Shown here: positions 11,876 to 22,912 of the stretch, one piece after another
Layout: the number at the start of each line of letters is the position of its first letter
Position numbering within the stretch: position 1 is the first letter of the stretch
Source of the DNA: Loxodes magnus
Lineage: Eukaryota; Ciliophora; Karyorelictea; Loxodida; Loxodidae
Assembly (NCBI GenBank): GCA_946699065.1
Contig: CAMPDV010000285.1
Coordinates: 186,001-250,000, forward strand
DNA: 64,000 bases
Direction: 5' to 3'
Position numbers and translations under genes: made by a program
Notes under the pieces: generated by a model
Databases searched by the model: none
What the model was told of the DNA's origin: nothing
What the model saw: the letters and a program-made list of their open reading frames with translations, nothing else

Positions 11876-14800
11876 TCATTAAAAAAATAATTTTTAATTA
11901 AACTTCTATATGTTAATTTTGTTATTATCTGCTTTCAATTACACGATCTAGTATTCCTTTGTCATAATCTTGCAATCACTTAACGTTTCCTCATCTTATA
12001 ATTAATATCTCTCAAACTCTATTATTTAATTTTCAACTCTTATTCCTTAATATTTACTTATCTTCTTTTTTAGTTGCTTTATTGTATTATAAGGTTTCAT
12101 TTATAAGTCTAGCATTTATCCATTTTGTTATCTTATAGATACTTCCATTCCATATTAGCCCTTTTCTAAATTTTAATACTCTGATATAGTTTAATAGTCT
12201 TTTAGAAAAATTCCTTTATGAATTAATCTTTATTAGTTCTTATTTACTCCTACTTTAATTTCTAAATAACTCTTTACTCATTCAACAGTATCAGAAAGTT
12301 TTGCATTCACTATTATTACTTAACCCGTTTTAGTTTTAACCATTAATTAGTTAAGTTTTGATAAAGTTAATAACCTTAGAATATCATTATTGCTTATACT
12401 ATAGCGTTCTAAAGTTAGTTGATTATCTAGTATTTCATTATTAAAAAGTAGGGTTTATTAAACTACAGAGTAAGCTTATTTTTATCTTATTTTCTTTTTA
12501 GTAGATTAAATAGTATCTTCTTAAGAAACTTATATAGTAAAGCTATTACCATCTAAAGTCTTCATTCTAATATTAAAAGAAATGAAACTACTTATTTCTT
12601 GTTTATTTTGACTATTATAGTGATAGATATGTTTCTAATTTTCTAGTTCTTATCTGTTTTAATAAGTATTCGCTGATTAATTTATTGTTTGATATATTCT
12701 ATTTTTTATGATTGAAAGGTACTAACTACTACAGATTTATTATCATGAAGGTTAATTTTTACCTAAATATGAAAATCTAAAATAAGAGTTGCTTCTTGTT
12801 TTATTTTATAATGCTTTAAAGTATGATTATCTTCTAATTCTTTTCACCATAAATAAGTCAATGATAAGAAGGAATACCTTCTCTATATTATATTTACTCT
12901 TTTAATTTCTCTACTATTTAAGAAAATTCAATTTCAAGTATTATTGTTTTACCTATTAGTGTTTCTATAAATATCATAGAAAGTCCTATTATTGATTAAA
13001 TTATTTCCAAAGTTGACTCATGTGAAATATTATAATCATCTAATGTATAATCATCTTCTAATATTTTTTGTCCAGAAATGAGTCAAGGATGAAAACCTTC
13101 TTAATCATATATTTTGTCTTTTACACTTTCTATAGTATCAGAAGATAAAAAACCAACTACTATTATTTTGCCTGTTATTGTTCTAGCAGATATTTGCATT
13201 CCTCCTTTTAAATCATATACTAAATAAATATTTTAATCTCTTACTATTCCATAATTTCATAATTTATACCCTTCTTCTATCTTTCTTTTATACTCTTTTA
13301 TAAGCTTAAATCTGTTTTTCCCTATCTTTTCTTTATTTCCTATCTCTCTTTTTATGTTTCTTATTTCTTCATTTTTATCTACTCATAAACTCAATTTCTT
13401 TCCTCTTTTAGTGTTTACCTATAACTCTAATCTTTCTCCTTTACCTCTAAGTCTATTATCTAATCATTTCTATTGCGTAACCTCATAGAGTTTTTTAATT
13501 CTCCAATTCCTTTTTTTTGTATCATTAGCTTCTATTCGTTTACTTAGATTCCTTTAATCTAATAGATAATCTATTTAAGACGCTCTATCTGAACTCTTAT
13601 ATCTACTTTAATATAAAATTTAGAATTTTTACTTTATTAATTTCTATTTGTATTGATATAATACTCATTCTCAAATAGATGAGTTCTTAAGTTTGCTTAC
13701 TTAAGGTATTTGCTTTTATTAAAAGTTCAAACTTATTTACTAGTTTATCTACCTCTTTCTTTTTATTTATGTGATAACATCCTATGAAGTTTAGTTTTCT
13801 TCTATAACTATTTGTTTTTCTTAATAATCTGATATGATGATTTACATCTTATCAGTAGACTATACTTCTAAAGTAATATGATCTAGTTAATGCTTCTTTA
13901 TCTAGCAATGATATAAAGTATTTCAATCTTCTAATGTTTAGTCTTTAATCCTTAGCCTTTAGAGTTTTCTTTAAATGCCTAATCTTTATTATATAAGGTC
14001 TTTTATCTCTTTTACTGTATAAAACAAACTAGCATTTAGTTCAATTCATCTCTCTACTTCTAAAAATCATAGGATTTTAATATTGATATTTAAAAGGGTT
14101 AATTATAAGCGAAGTGTAGATAGTGGTTAAATATCGTAATGAGATAAAGTTTTATCATCAGTTAATCATTTTCCTTGGTAAGTTATTATTTAAAATGAAG
14201 GCTAAATATCATTTAGCTAGCATATTTTATCTTCAAGTTATCTAACGGTATCAGAGTATTTAGCAGATAATATAAATTTACTGTTATAACTTTCAATTAT
14301 TATCTATATTATTTTCATCTCAGCTTCTAACTTATGACTTTCTATACTATATAATTCTTTCAAAATGCTAGAATCATCTAGTTACTTATTATTTAATAAT
14401 AGCATTTAGTTCTAGGCTAATACTCCTTTCTTATATTTTTCGCTTTATTTCTTATATACTGTCTGATAGATTTGCTCTTATTGAATAGTTATCATTCCAT
14501 TAAATTTACACTTTTATCATTTATTCTTAAATCTCTTAGTTTTTGCCTTAACTAATTTCCAACAGCTCATTCTATTTCATTTCTTAGTTAAGTAAATTTG
14601 AATCAAAAAGGTTCTCATTTTAAGTAAGACTTTGGATTATATTTTATAAGATTTCCTATTTCGAGAATTATTATAGTTGATACTAAGATATCTCACTTTC
14701 TATTCTATAGTTATTAGGTATTTTATTCTTAAGCATTTAGATTTTTAGTCCATTTCTTCTATTTGTATGTCTTTAGCATTTTTAAGTTTTTCAATTTCGG

Positions 14801-15350
14801 AAATCATTTCTAATACTTGCTACTTATAAATGGAAAACAAATGATTAGCTTTTTAGTATTTTTCCTATTAGACTTGAAACATTTTCTTTATTTGACTAAT
14901 AATATATTTAACTAATAGTTAAGAAGCTTCTTAAAAGACTACTTTTTGCTAGTGGAATTACTATTAAATTTATATCTAAAGCATTTCTTATTTTTATTAG
15001 TTCTATGATTAAGTAAACTCTTCTATGGGCATAATGCTATTACAATTTTTGTGGTTTTATAGGAAACATATGCTACATATTTTTTAGCAATGCTATGAAC
15101 AGTAAAGGCCATATTATTTTTTATGCTTAGTACATTAAATTGCTTCTCCTTATATAAGATGTAATTGAGCTTCTAATTGACCTATCTCTTTCTAAATTTG
15201 TATATTGCATACTTAGCATAAATAAGTTTCTTTTCCTTTATTTTTTAGTATATAAAGACAAGTAATGCAAGATAAATGTTTGCACTCTAATAATAATGGA
15301 ATATTTTGGTTGCTATATTTGCTTTAGCAAACAGAACAAACATCATCCAT
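11876..15350 (-). CDS. TRIM-type RING/B-box protein with tandem ubiquitin-like domains
   Basis: ATG at 15,350, TGA at 11,876-11,878, about 1158 residues. The RING is C3HC4: C5, C8, C23, H25, C28, C31, C45, C48. A perfect B-box follows: C73, H76, C84, H87, C92, C95, H100, C103. A coiled coil covers roughly residues 110-270. From about residue 290 to the end come some ten divergent ubiquitin-like units, recognisable by the I-x-x-V/L-K-x-x-I and L-x-D-x-x-T-L-x-x-Y spacing. The clearest start at about residue 718 (MQISARTITGK) and again with MIFIETLIGKT, IRMKTLDGNS, MVKTKTGQV and MEVSIRQQNG. None ends in Gly-Gly, so cleavage into free modifiers is unlikely. Likely role: an E3 ligase that carries its own ubiquitin-like scaffold. 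One base is missing near 12,840 and another near 12,655. These may be assembly errors or early decay; restoring both gives a length divisible by three. Confidence 0.85.
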
Positions 15351-15564
15351 CTTATTATTGCTATGTATTAAAAATTTAAATTAAACAATTTTCTATTTTT
15401 ATACTTTTTTAGATCAATCTTATTGTACTTATTTTTAAAATTTTAAGTTAATAAAGTCTAAAATTTAATATTTTTAATAAGGTTAACATAATTGTAGTTT
15501 CCTTTTATTAGGCATCTTTTTTTAAATATTTAAACCTTTGAGTATCTCTAACTTAATAACTTTT

Positions 15565-15855
15565 TTTTTTGCTTTAAGCATCTTTGGGAAAAGCAATTTT
15601 AAAATTAAACAAATTATTTTCTGAAGTCTTGCACAGTGCTAGCATTTCTTTGTGAGTTTTGTCTTTTATTAAGCCGTTATTGAAATGATCCTCAAGAGAC
15701 CTTAGTATCTGGTATCTTTCATCAATAGAGCTACTTGATGCCTCTTCAATTTTTCGTTTCTTTCTTGGCTCCTGTCAAGATTCTTATTCGGTTCTTCGCC
15801 TATGGGTACTTACTGGTACCAGATCTTAAATAAATCTCAGTTGGAAAATGCTTCT
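15565..15855 (-). repeat. Repeat R1, copy 1 (coding tail of element B)
   Basis: On the minus strand it encodes SSSIDERYQILRSLEDHF and then KDKTHKEMLALCK. It is shared with copies at 18.3, 20.5, 21.7, 27.0 and 28.0 kb. It follows the zinc-knuckle block B after a short AT spacer, so R1 is probably the C-terminal part of an element protein. Function unknown. Confidence 0.65.
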
Positions 15856-15894
15856 TCCTATTTATTTTTTATATAATAAAGTAGATATATTATA

Positions 15895-16817
15895 ATTATT
15901 ATGAATAAAAGTGTTTGGCCTCCTTGTAGGTATTTCAACCTATTTCTAAACTGCCTCCAGATTGCTACAGAAGCTAAAATTAAATGCTCATAATCCACCC
16001 ACTATCCTGTTTTGCTTGTTCTTAAAGTATCTAGTTTCCTTTTTTTTATATATTCCCAAGAGTGTTCATCCATAACTGTTCTCTATTCCTTCTAAATTTG
16101 AGCTGCTACCTCTTCCTTTTTTCCTACCATTATCTTTAATTTTTCCTTTAAATCTGTTTTAAATTGAGGAATTTCCAACATATCCTTCACAAGTGTTCTC
16201 TTGAGCTACAGTAGTAGCAGGATTTCACTTCTCGCTTGTATAAAGGATTGTCAACTTTAATTTCTTCGATCTCCATCTTATCTTAATTCTAATCCCTTGA
16301 TTCAATTTACTTTTGCAATGTTTGCTGATTTTCTTGTAGTTGTGCTAATTTACCGTCAATTTCTCTGTATTTTTAATCTTGATTCTGGGATTAGTTGTTC
16401 GCACTCTGAGATATATTCAAGAAAGCGCTTAGATCTCACCCCTGAGACGTAAATCTTGAATCGATTTCCTCTTGCTTGTTCAGATTCTCCATTAGTTTGT
16501 CATTGTCCTTTTTCAGCTTCCTGGCCTCTTCCTGGATATCAGTACCACTTTGATGAGCTATTCCATACTCATCTCGCTAGAAGGATTAAACTCCGAGACC
16601 TCCTAGTGAAGAATATACTTCATCTGCTTCATTGGCTTCTCCTATGAGGTTGGGGTTATTGCATCTGTTTTTTCTGAGTTTGTTTCTGTTCCTCTCCAGG
16701 TTGTTAGGTTTAAGAAAAAGGTTAGAGTTGAGGGAAAGAAGACTACCCAAGATTTGATTAAAGTTTCCTATCCAACTTTTTGAAGGTGATGTAGAAACCA
16801 CATTTGAATCCTTCTAT
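15895..16817 (-). pseudogene. Gag-like zinc-knuckle protein, copy B
   Basis: The initiator codon is mutated (ATA at 16,815-16,817) ahead of EGFKCGFYITFKKLDRKL, which matches copies A and C. The body includes RSKRFLEYISECEQLIPESR, then a knuckle near 16,200 read C-Y-Y-C-S-S-R-E-H-L-W-R-I-C. All four CCHC ligands are present and TGA encodes the Trp. The C-terminal block QWVDYEHLILASVAIWRQF matches A and C. Frameshifts occur in the N-terminal third. It is followed on the same strand by R1 copy 1, so B gives the fullest view of the element protein: N-terminal motif, coiled coil, knuckle, LILAS block, R1. Confidence 0.7.
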
Positions 16818-16856
16818 TTAATATTATTTATAAAATAGATATAAATAAATTTTATT

Positions 16857-16895
16857 ATAGAGCGCGTAGCACTCTCGTTGGTGCGCAGCTCTTTA
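16857..16895 (-). repeat. Shared 3' hairpin, intact copy
   Basis: On the minus strand it reads GAGC-TGC-GCAC, an 8-nt loop, GTGC-TAC-GC-GCTC, and is followed by TATAAT. The same hairpin ends R1 and R2 copies elsewhere (20.47, 21.96, 24.20, 25.24, 26.97, 29.35 and 31.95 kb). It is the least diverged example in the window. Confidence 0.7.
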
Positions 16896-16899
16896 ATAA

Positions 16900-17370
16900 A
16901 TATTTCATACTGACAATAATGTTTGTTACTGATAAAATTATCAGATACTGGTAGACTTTGTTCAATACTGGAATAATTATTCAGTACTGATAAAAATGTT
17001 CAATACTGATATAATTTCAGAATACTAGTAATCTTTAATACTTGTTGGAGGTTCAAGGACATGGCAGGGTTGAGTCTCATTGCATCACCAAAGCAGAGGA
17101 CGACATGTGTCAATTATGGGTACTTAAATTCCCCATCTCTGATGAAGCTCGAAAAAGTAATTTCCTTTGTTCCAGAATAAAAGCCAGTGCCGAAGATCAA
17201 ACTAGCGGATGTCTCGAGGCCAAGCCAAAGCAGAGAAAGACATAAAGTCGATTATGGGTACTTAGCTTCCCCAACCTTTGATGAAACCATCCCTTGTAGT
17301 TCACCTTCGAATAACTATGGCAATTTAATAAATAAAATAATAAAAAATGCTTATACAAGTTTTCTTACTT
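16900..17370. repeat. Short-repeat tract and a two-unit direct repeat
   Basis: 16,905-17,040 contains about eight degenerate copies of an ATACTGATA-like word. 17,088-17,148 and 17,225-17,287 are two diverged copies of a 61-63 bp unit beginning CCAAAGCAGAG, containing ATTATGGGTACTTA and ending GATGAAR. No gene is recognised. 17,370-18,240 is AT-rich with nothing that I can name. Confidence 0.5.
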
Positions 17371-18242
17371 AAATAAAGCAAACTGCAGCAATAAAAAGAG
17401 AAAAACATATAAGCTAAAAAAGGATAAAAGAGAATAGGATAAAATTAAAATAATTAATATAATTGAAAGCATAAAGCAATCAATCTCTATTATATTAAGT
17501 AAACTAAAATGCTAATATAAATATAGATGAGAAACATAATTCATTAATAATCATTATCTTTTGATAATCATATATACACCCTCTTTCTATAAACACTAGT
17601 TAAAAAAGCTCTATAAATAGCTGACTAAGTATATTTTTCTTTTTTATAATTAACTTTAAAATTGATTGAGATTTAAGAAAATAAATGTAAATAATGCCAT
17701 TACAATATTTAGAAAATAATAGTTTGATTGTGCTTAATATTTTATAGTAGAATTTAAACAAAAATTTGTAAAAAAAGTTAGAAAAAAAGGTATTTTTAAT
17801 GTAAATTTTACTATTAATTTTAAAATTAAAATTAAAAAAGAAATTTAGTTGCATTATCGCTTATCAAAATTAAAGTTATTTATTGCACTTTAAAAGTTTA
17901 TTTTTAAGTAAAAAATTAAATTTTTAGTTATATTTTTGGATAAAAATAGAATATAATGTAAGAGAATTAAAGAAAAATGCTATAATTTCCTAAGCAACTA
18001 ATTAACCAAATAGTATTTGCATTTTCATCTTATTAATAGAAAAGGTTTTATAATTAGAACTAAATGAATAAGATGTATGAAATGACAAAATTTCTTTTTT
18101 AATTTTTATCACTATAATAGAAAGATTAAAAGAATACTATTTAAATAAATAAAGTAGATATAAAGCTTACGTAAGCAATTTATCATATTCTTTAATTTAT
18201 ATTCTATAATATAAGATTAGTTTTTGAGCACGTATTGCCTAA

Positions 18243-18440
18243 ATAGAGTGCAGCTCTTTTAATAAAGTTTTATTAGTTCTTAAAAACATTATGGAAATTT
18301 CCTCGTGTGCTAGCATTTACTTGAGCTAGCCTTTTCCTCTATTATTCTGAGGTTGAATATTTACCTAAGAGACTTTAATGTCTGAACATCTAACTTTTAT
18401 TCTCAAGTTTTGTGTTCTCCCTTGCTCTATAAGCATATCG
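18243..18440 (-). repeat. Repeat R1, copy 2 (degenerate)
   Basis: Weak but alignable copy of the R1 segment (…TTAAAGTCTCTTAGG…, …AATGCTAGCAC…) ending in a damaged hairpin at about 18,235-18,262. Too diverged to be translated. Confidence 0.45.
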
Positions 18441-18871
18441 TACGATTCTTCACGCAACGGATTATTTAATACACAAATTTTTTTATAATTGTACACATTT
18501 TTTGGTCGTTCTTCAAAATAAACTATTCTTCCAATTGATTTAACTTGCTTTATTTTTGCTTAGACCCAGAACTTGCATCGAATTCTACGCGTTTATTTAA
18601 TAAATATACTAAAGTATAATTTTTATTTCGCTTTATTTTATTGGCATGCAAAATCATTTCTGAATATGATATTTAAAAATAATAAAAATTAAATTAATAG
18701 AATTTTATAAAGTAAATAAGATAAACTGAAGTGTCATAAAAAGAGTTAAGAAGCTAAGAATTTAAAGGTACCCTGTATACAAAATAAATAGGATGAATAA
18801 GAATTAGAAACTAGTGATCTAAAAATTAAGAAAAAAGAACTTAATTTTAATGAATGACTTCTTTCAAATAT

Positions 18872-19408
18872 TCAGTTTTAAGTAAAAAATTAGATTAATA
18901 TAGAAAGTTAAGATAAAGTTTTCTTAAGATGTGCCTAAATAGAATTTTTTAATTCTTATAGTGTGATTTCAATGCTTTGCAATAAACTATCAGTATTTTT
19001 TTCCTCTAAAAATTCATTGGGCAAGAAATTGAACGTTTTAAAGTTAAAAGGTGAGAAACTATTTAAGTTAAAACTTTTAACAGACTAACTAGCCTTCTAA
19101 ATATGTTTAACTAACTCGTCGAATTTTTTATAAGTCGTAATCGTCTTTTCCATTTAATATATTTAAGCTACGTCGTTACACAATTCTTTTAATTATCTTT
19201 TTCTATCATCTTCTTTAGCCGGAGTTAATGAAAACTAAGGTTTATATAAAAAATAGTTTAAATCAAGCTTTTTTTATAGGAAAATCGGTTCTTCCAGAGT
19301 TATTTAATCGGTTTCTCTTAGTTTTTCTTTTTAAAATATAGCAAGACAATCCTTTTATAGCATGTAGGCATAGAACGTAAAGTCGAATTAATTTGAAGCT
19401 GAGATCAT
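18872..19408 (-). CDS. Hypothetical protein, 178 aa
   Basis: Uninterrupted frame from ATG (19,406-19,408) to TGA (18,872-18,874). Begins MISASNQFDFTFYAYMLQKD and includes SLTPAKEDDRKRQLKELCND and FNLNSFSPFNFKTFNFLP. The C-terminal part is helical (LLQSIEITLQELKNSIQAHL). No internal TGA; many TAA/TAG Gln codons. No family recognised. The peptide is far more ordered than surrounding AT-rich sequence, so I consider it a real small gene lying between repeats. Confidence 0.55.
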
Positions 19409-19732
19409 TTTTAAATTTGCTTAATTATAATTTTTTTTATCTGTAGTTAAAATTTATAAAAAAAGTAAATTTAAATCTAGAAAAATATATTTAAAAATCT
19501 TTTATTTAAATCCAAAAACTGTAAATAAAATAAAAAGCTACTGAAAATGTTTTCATCTGCTTCTACTTTTTTTATTACTTTTTAATGCTTTTTTGCATTT
19601 TCTTTTGCTGCTTTCATTTTATATTATTTTTTACTTTTTCTCTTTTCATCATTGTAGTATTCGTAAGATTACAACCTATCATTTAGCCAATTATTATGAG
19701 ATATTTGAAAATAGAAAAGGGAAAATATCATG

Positions 19733-20440
19733 AATAATGAGGATTAATATCAAGATTATTATGGAATAATAGATACTAATATAGGAAGTAATTGAACCTC
19801 ACTGCTAATCTTCTTATAGCTGGAAGGAAATGCAGTAAAACTAGGAACAAGTTAGATGAAAAGGGAGAATCAGAAGGTATCCAAATGTTCCGTTACTCGG
19901 ATATCTAAGTAATCTTACTAATTTTAATGAGGTAATTCTGGATTTAAGTTCAATAATTTAAGATCCAATGGATCATTAAAAATTTTATGCTTATTAGCAT
20001 AATAAATTTAAATATGTTTCTTACAACACAAGAATTCACAGCTGCACTGCTTTTTAAGGATAGTATTTTAACAGAAGGTTCTAGGCATTAAAATGACATA
20101 AAAGAGACAGTTTTTAGTTTTGATTCAGCCGATTTCCACTGCTTGAATAGTTATTCTAGTAAGTGGAGATTATTTAAAAAAAATATATGTAGTGCAAGGA
20201 TGAAACTATAGAAATATCTCGTTGACAACCAGTAAGGAAATAACTAAAATTTTGGAAAGATGTAAAGGCGAATACGATAAAAGATTTTTAATGTGAAAAA
20301 TAGTATAATGATGTTAAATGAAAGTCCAAAACATAAAAATAAGTAGATCAAAAAGATCTAAAAAAAGTACAGTCAAAGATCATAGTTTTAATGGGCAAAA
20401 TTTATGAAAATAATCAGGATGAACCTCTTTAAATTATTTT
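19733..20440 (+). pseudogene. Decayed ORF related to 43.9 kb (possible FLYWCH-like)
   Basis: Begins MNNEDQYQDYYGIIDTNI. The part at 20,157-20,330 (SKWRLFKKNICSARMKLQKY) is clearly similar to 43,893-44,050 (SKWTYINKRHSCSVRVELWK). The W...C-x-x-R pattern recalls FLYWCH zinc fingers of MULE transposases, but only one Cys is conserved and no transposase catalytic region is seen. More than one frame is needed to read through. Confidence 0.35.
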
Positions 20441-20456
20441 TATTAATAGATAAATG

Positions 20457-20775
20457 AGATTATAGAGCGTAACACCTCAATGGTGCGCAGCTCTTTAATT
20501 AATATTTTTAAAGTTAAAAAATTCCTTGTTGAATTTTTCCACAGTGCTAGCATTCCCTTGTGAGTTTTGTCTTCTATAGGGCCGCGGTCGGAATGCTATC
20601 CTAAGAGATCTTAGTATCTGGCATCTTTCGTCATTAATGTTACTTGATCCCTCTTCGATTTTGTCTTATCTTCTCCTAACTGGTTCTTAACCTATGAGGT
20701 ACTTCTTGGTACCAGAGTTTAAGTCAGTTTCAGTTGGAGAATTGTTCCTCCCTATTGATTTATAATAATATTATA
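20457..20775 (-). repeat. Repeat R1, copy 3; left arm of a 0.3 kb inverted repeat
   Basis: The hairpin is at its outer end (20,465-20,493), then the R1 sequence. It is nearly identical to the reverse complement of 21,687-22,000, with only a handful of differences over about 300 nt. The two arms bracket zinc-knuckle copy D. Confidence 0.75.
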
Positions 20776-20785
20776 TATTAAAAAA

Positions 20786-21560
20786 ATGGCTAGCTTCAAG
20801 AAGGGTTTTTTAACCACTTCCTGTATGAGAGAAAACCTGAAGCAATTTCTCTTACCACATCAACTTATAACTAATCCTCTTCTAATAAGAATAAACATAA
20901 CAACTCATAAAATCAGGAAAAAGACAAAAGCAGACTTCTTAAACTCTAACTACGGTTGAAAAGCCAAGATATAACAAGAAATTGTCATGCATCTCCAGAC
21001 ATTGTCCAGTTTGCGCTTATGGCCGTCAACTTCCAGGAAGGAGTTCAAGACTGAAAATTTTGAATGAAAAACTTATCTGAAACTGGAACAAAAAGAACAA
21101 AAGAGGAGTAGAACGAGTCTAGATTAATGACCTAAGAAAGGGAAGTGAAAGCCTTCTGGAATATACAGAAAGAATAAGGCAGAAAAATGACCTAAATGGC
21201 AGTTCGAGTTCAAAAATAAGAAGATAACTATCAAGGATGGAGTAAAACGAAACTGGAGCTGCGCAAATGGAGATCATAATCAAATATGTATTAAATCGGA
21301 AAAGAAAATTACTGAAATCAAAAAGAAATACTTCTGCTATAAAAGCGTATGATATCTTTATGGAATTTTTGGAAATACTAATAGAAATAAAGAAACTAAT
21401 GGATCCAAGGGTAACAGAAGAAGAAAAAGAAAAAGCCAGAATGAAAAGAATGTATAGAAGCCCGAACGATTCAATATACAAGATCAAGATTTCAAGAAAA
21501 AGGAAGCAAACCTGGAGAAACCCGAGTTCCCAATCTCCCTAAAAATGGGTGTTTCAAACT
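20786..21560 (+). pseudogene. Gag-like zinc-knuckle protein, copy D
   Basis: Starts MASFKKGFLTTSCM, the same N-terminal signature as copies E and F (FKxGFYxTS). The knuckle near 21,325 has decayed (Y-F-C-Y-K-S-V-W-Y-L-Y-G against C-F-C-Y-G-S-V-W-H-F-Y-R-K-C in copy E). The tail matches E (EARMK, then SIYKIKI, then TWRNPSSQS). Standard-code frames of 80-120 codons on both strands here are accidents of its A/G-rich composition. It sits inside a near-perfect inverted repeat. Confidence 0.6.
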
Positions 21561-21686
21561 CTTAAATTTAACAGAAGAGAGCATGAACTGCTGTCTTCAT
21601 TACGGCCTTGAAAGTTCCAAAAACGAAAAAACTTAAAATGAATTGAATTATTGATAATATTATATTTATAGAAAAATATCTTTATT

Positions 21687-22000
21687 ATATAAATCAATAG
21701 GGAGGAGCAATTCTCCAACTGAAACTGACTTAAACTCTGGTACCAAGAAGTACCTCATAGGTTAAGAACCAGTCAGGAGAAGATAAGACAAAATCGAAGA
21801 GGTATCAAGTAACATTAATGACGAAAGATGCCAGATACTAAGATCTCTTAGGATAGCATTCCGACCGCGGCCCTATAGAAGACAAAATTCGCAAGGGAAT
21901 GCTAGCACTGTGGAAGAATTCAACAAGGAATTTTTTAACTTTAAAAATATTAATTAAAGAGCTGCGACCATTGAGGTGTTACGCTCTATAATCTCATTTA
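21687..22000 (+). repeat. Repeat R1, copy 4; right arm of the inverted repeat
   Basis: Encodes NINDERCQILRSL and, in another frame, EDKIRKGMLALWK, and ends with the hairpin at 21,958-21,987. Mirror image of 20,457-20,775. Confidence 0.75.
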
Positions 22001-22039
22001 TTTATCTTAATCTATAATATATTTATTAATTAAGTTCAA

Positions 22040-22335
22040 CTTAAAGAGTTTTGGACTGCAACTTCTTGCAGTTTAACGACCCCAACACTCCCTTCATGGG
22101 ATAACGGGGATATCCTGTTGCTTTCGAAAAGCAGCTGCCAGAGAGCTCCACCGCTATGGGCAGCCAGGCTTCAAGCCCCTACCAGGAGTGGATAATCAAA
22201 AGGAAAGCGTTCCCTTGCAAAGGTTGACTTTGACCAGGGACTTTCTCAGCGACAGGAAAGGAACTTGTTCCTAGCAATAAAACCAGAAAGTATGATTCAG
22301 AAGGTCAATCTCAGCTCCCATCTTTTTAATTATAT
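22040..22335. ncRNA. GC-rich, highly foldable island (candidate structured RNA)
   Basis: Base composition jumps to about half G+C in an otherwise AT-rich region. Several short stems can be drawn in order: CTGCAACTTCTTGCAG, CCCTTCATGGG, GGATA-x7-TATCC, GCTTTCGAAAAGC, and GCTGCC...GGGCAGC. No protein, tRNA, 5S, snRNA or SRP signature is recognised. It directly follows the right arm of the inverted repeat. Strand and function unknown. Confidence 0.35.
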
Positions 22336-22359
22336 AATATATTTATAAAATGGTATTAA

Positions 22360-22780
22360 TTATAGCTATGAAAATGATTAAAGATGGCTTCATTAAATAG
22401 TTTAAAAGCCTAAAGTTAAATTTATATAAACTTTAAAATTAAGCTTTCTATATAACTTATATAATATTTTATGAACTCCTTCTAATATAATTTTAAAGTA
22501 TCTTTCAATAGTTATTTTTAGTCATAAATAATTTTATTAAAATGAGATTGTGAATTACTTTAATACTGTATATTATGTATTTTAGATAAGGATGATTGAT
22601 AGAAATTAAAAATTATATACAGAAGCTAAGATAAATATCATTTTATAATATTAGATATATATATTATTTATAAGATAAAGGATTAACAATTCTTTATGGT
22701 ATCATTTTCTAAAATAAACATTTGTTAAGTTAAGGAGAGTTTTAATACAGAAATTAAAAAAAACAATATTAAAGAAAGAA
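22360..22780 (+). repeat. Diverged duplicate of 32,870-33,240
   Basis: AT-rich block sharing ordered words with the 32.9 kb block: a TATAACT..ATAATATTTTATGA segment, AAGTATCTT, and CTTTATGGTATCATT near the end. Both are followed by the TAAACTCTA-type short repeats. No coding potential that I can defend. Confidence 0.5.
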
Positions 22781-22829
22781 AATTAAAAATTAGATATATT
22801 TTTTCCTTTATTTATATTATTTTTTAGAT

Positions 22830-22912
22830 TATATTTAAACTCTAATTAAACTCTAATTAAACTCTAAGTAAACTCTAAGTAAACTCTATTTAAACTCTAT
22901 TTTCATTCTATT
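22830..22912 (+). repeat. 12-bp minisatellite, TAAACTCTAATT type
   Basis: Six tandem units: AAACTCTAATT twice, AAACTCTAAGT twice, AAACTCTATTT twice. Dispersed single units continue to about 23,155. 22,913-23,410 otherwise holds nothing that I recognise. Confidence 0.8.

Noticed and set aside
21119-21542. A 122-codon minus-strand ORF with membrane-like composition
   Set aside because: It is antisense to the Lys/Glu-rich zinc-knuckle copy D, and the hydrophobicity is a by-product of A/G-rich sense codons.
22830-22912. CRISPR-like direct repeats
   Set aside because: Twelve-base units without spacers in a ciliate nuclear genome; an ordinary minisatellite.
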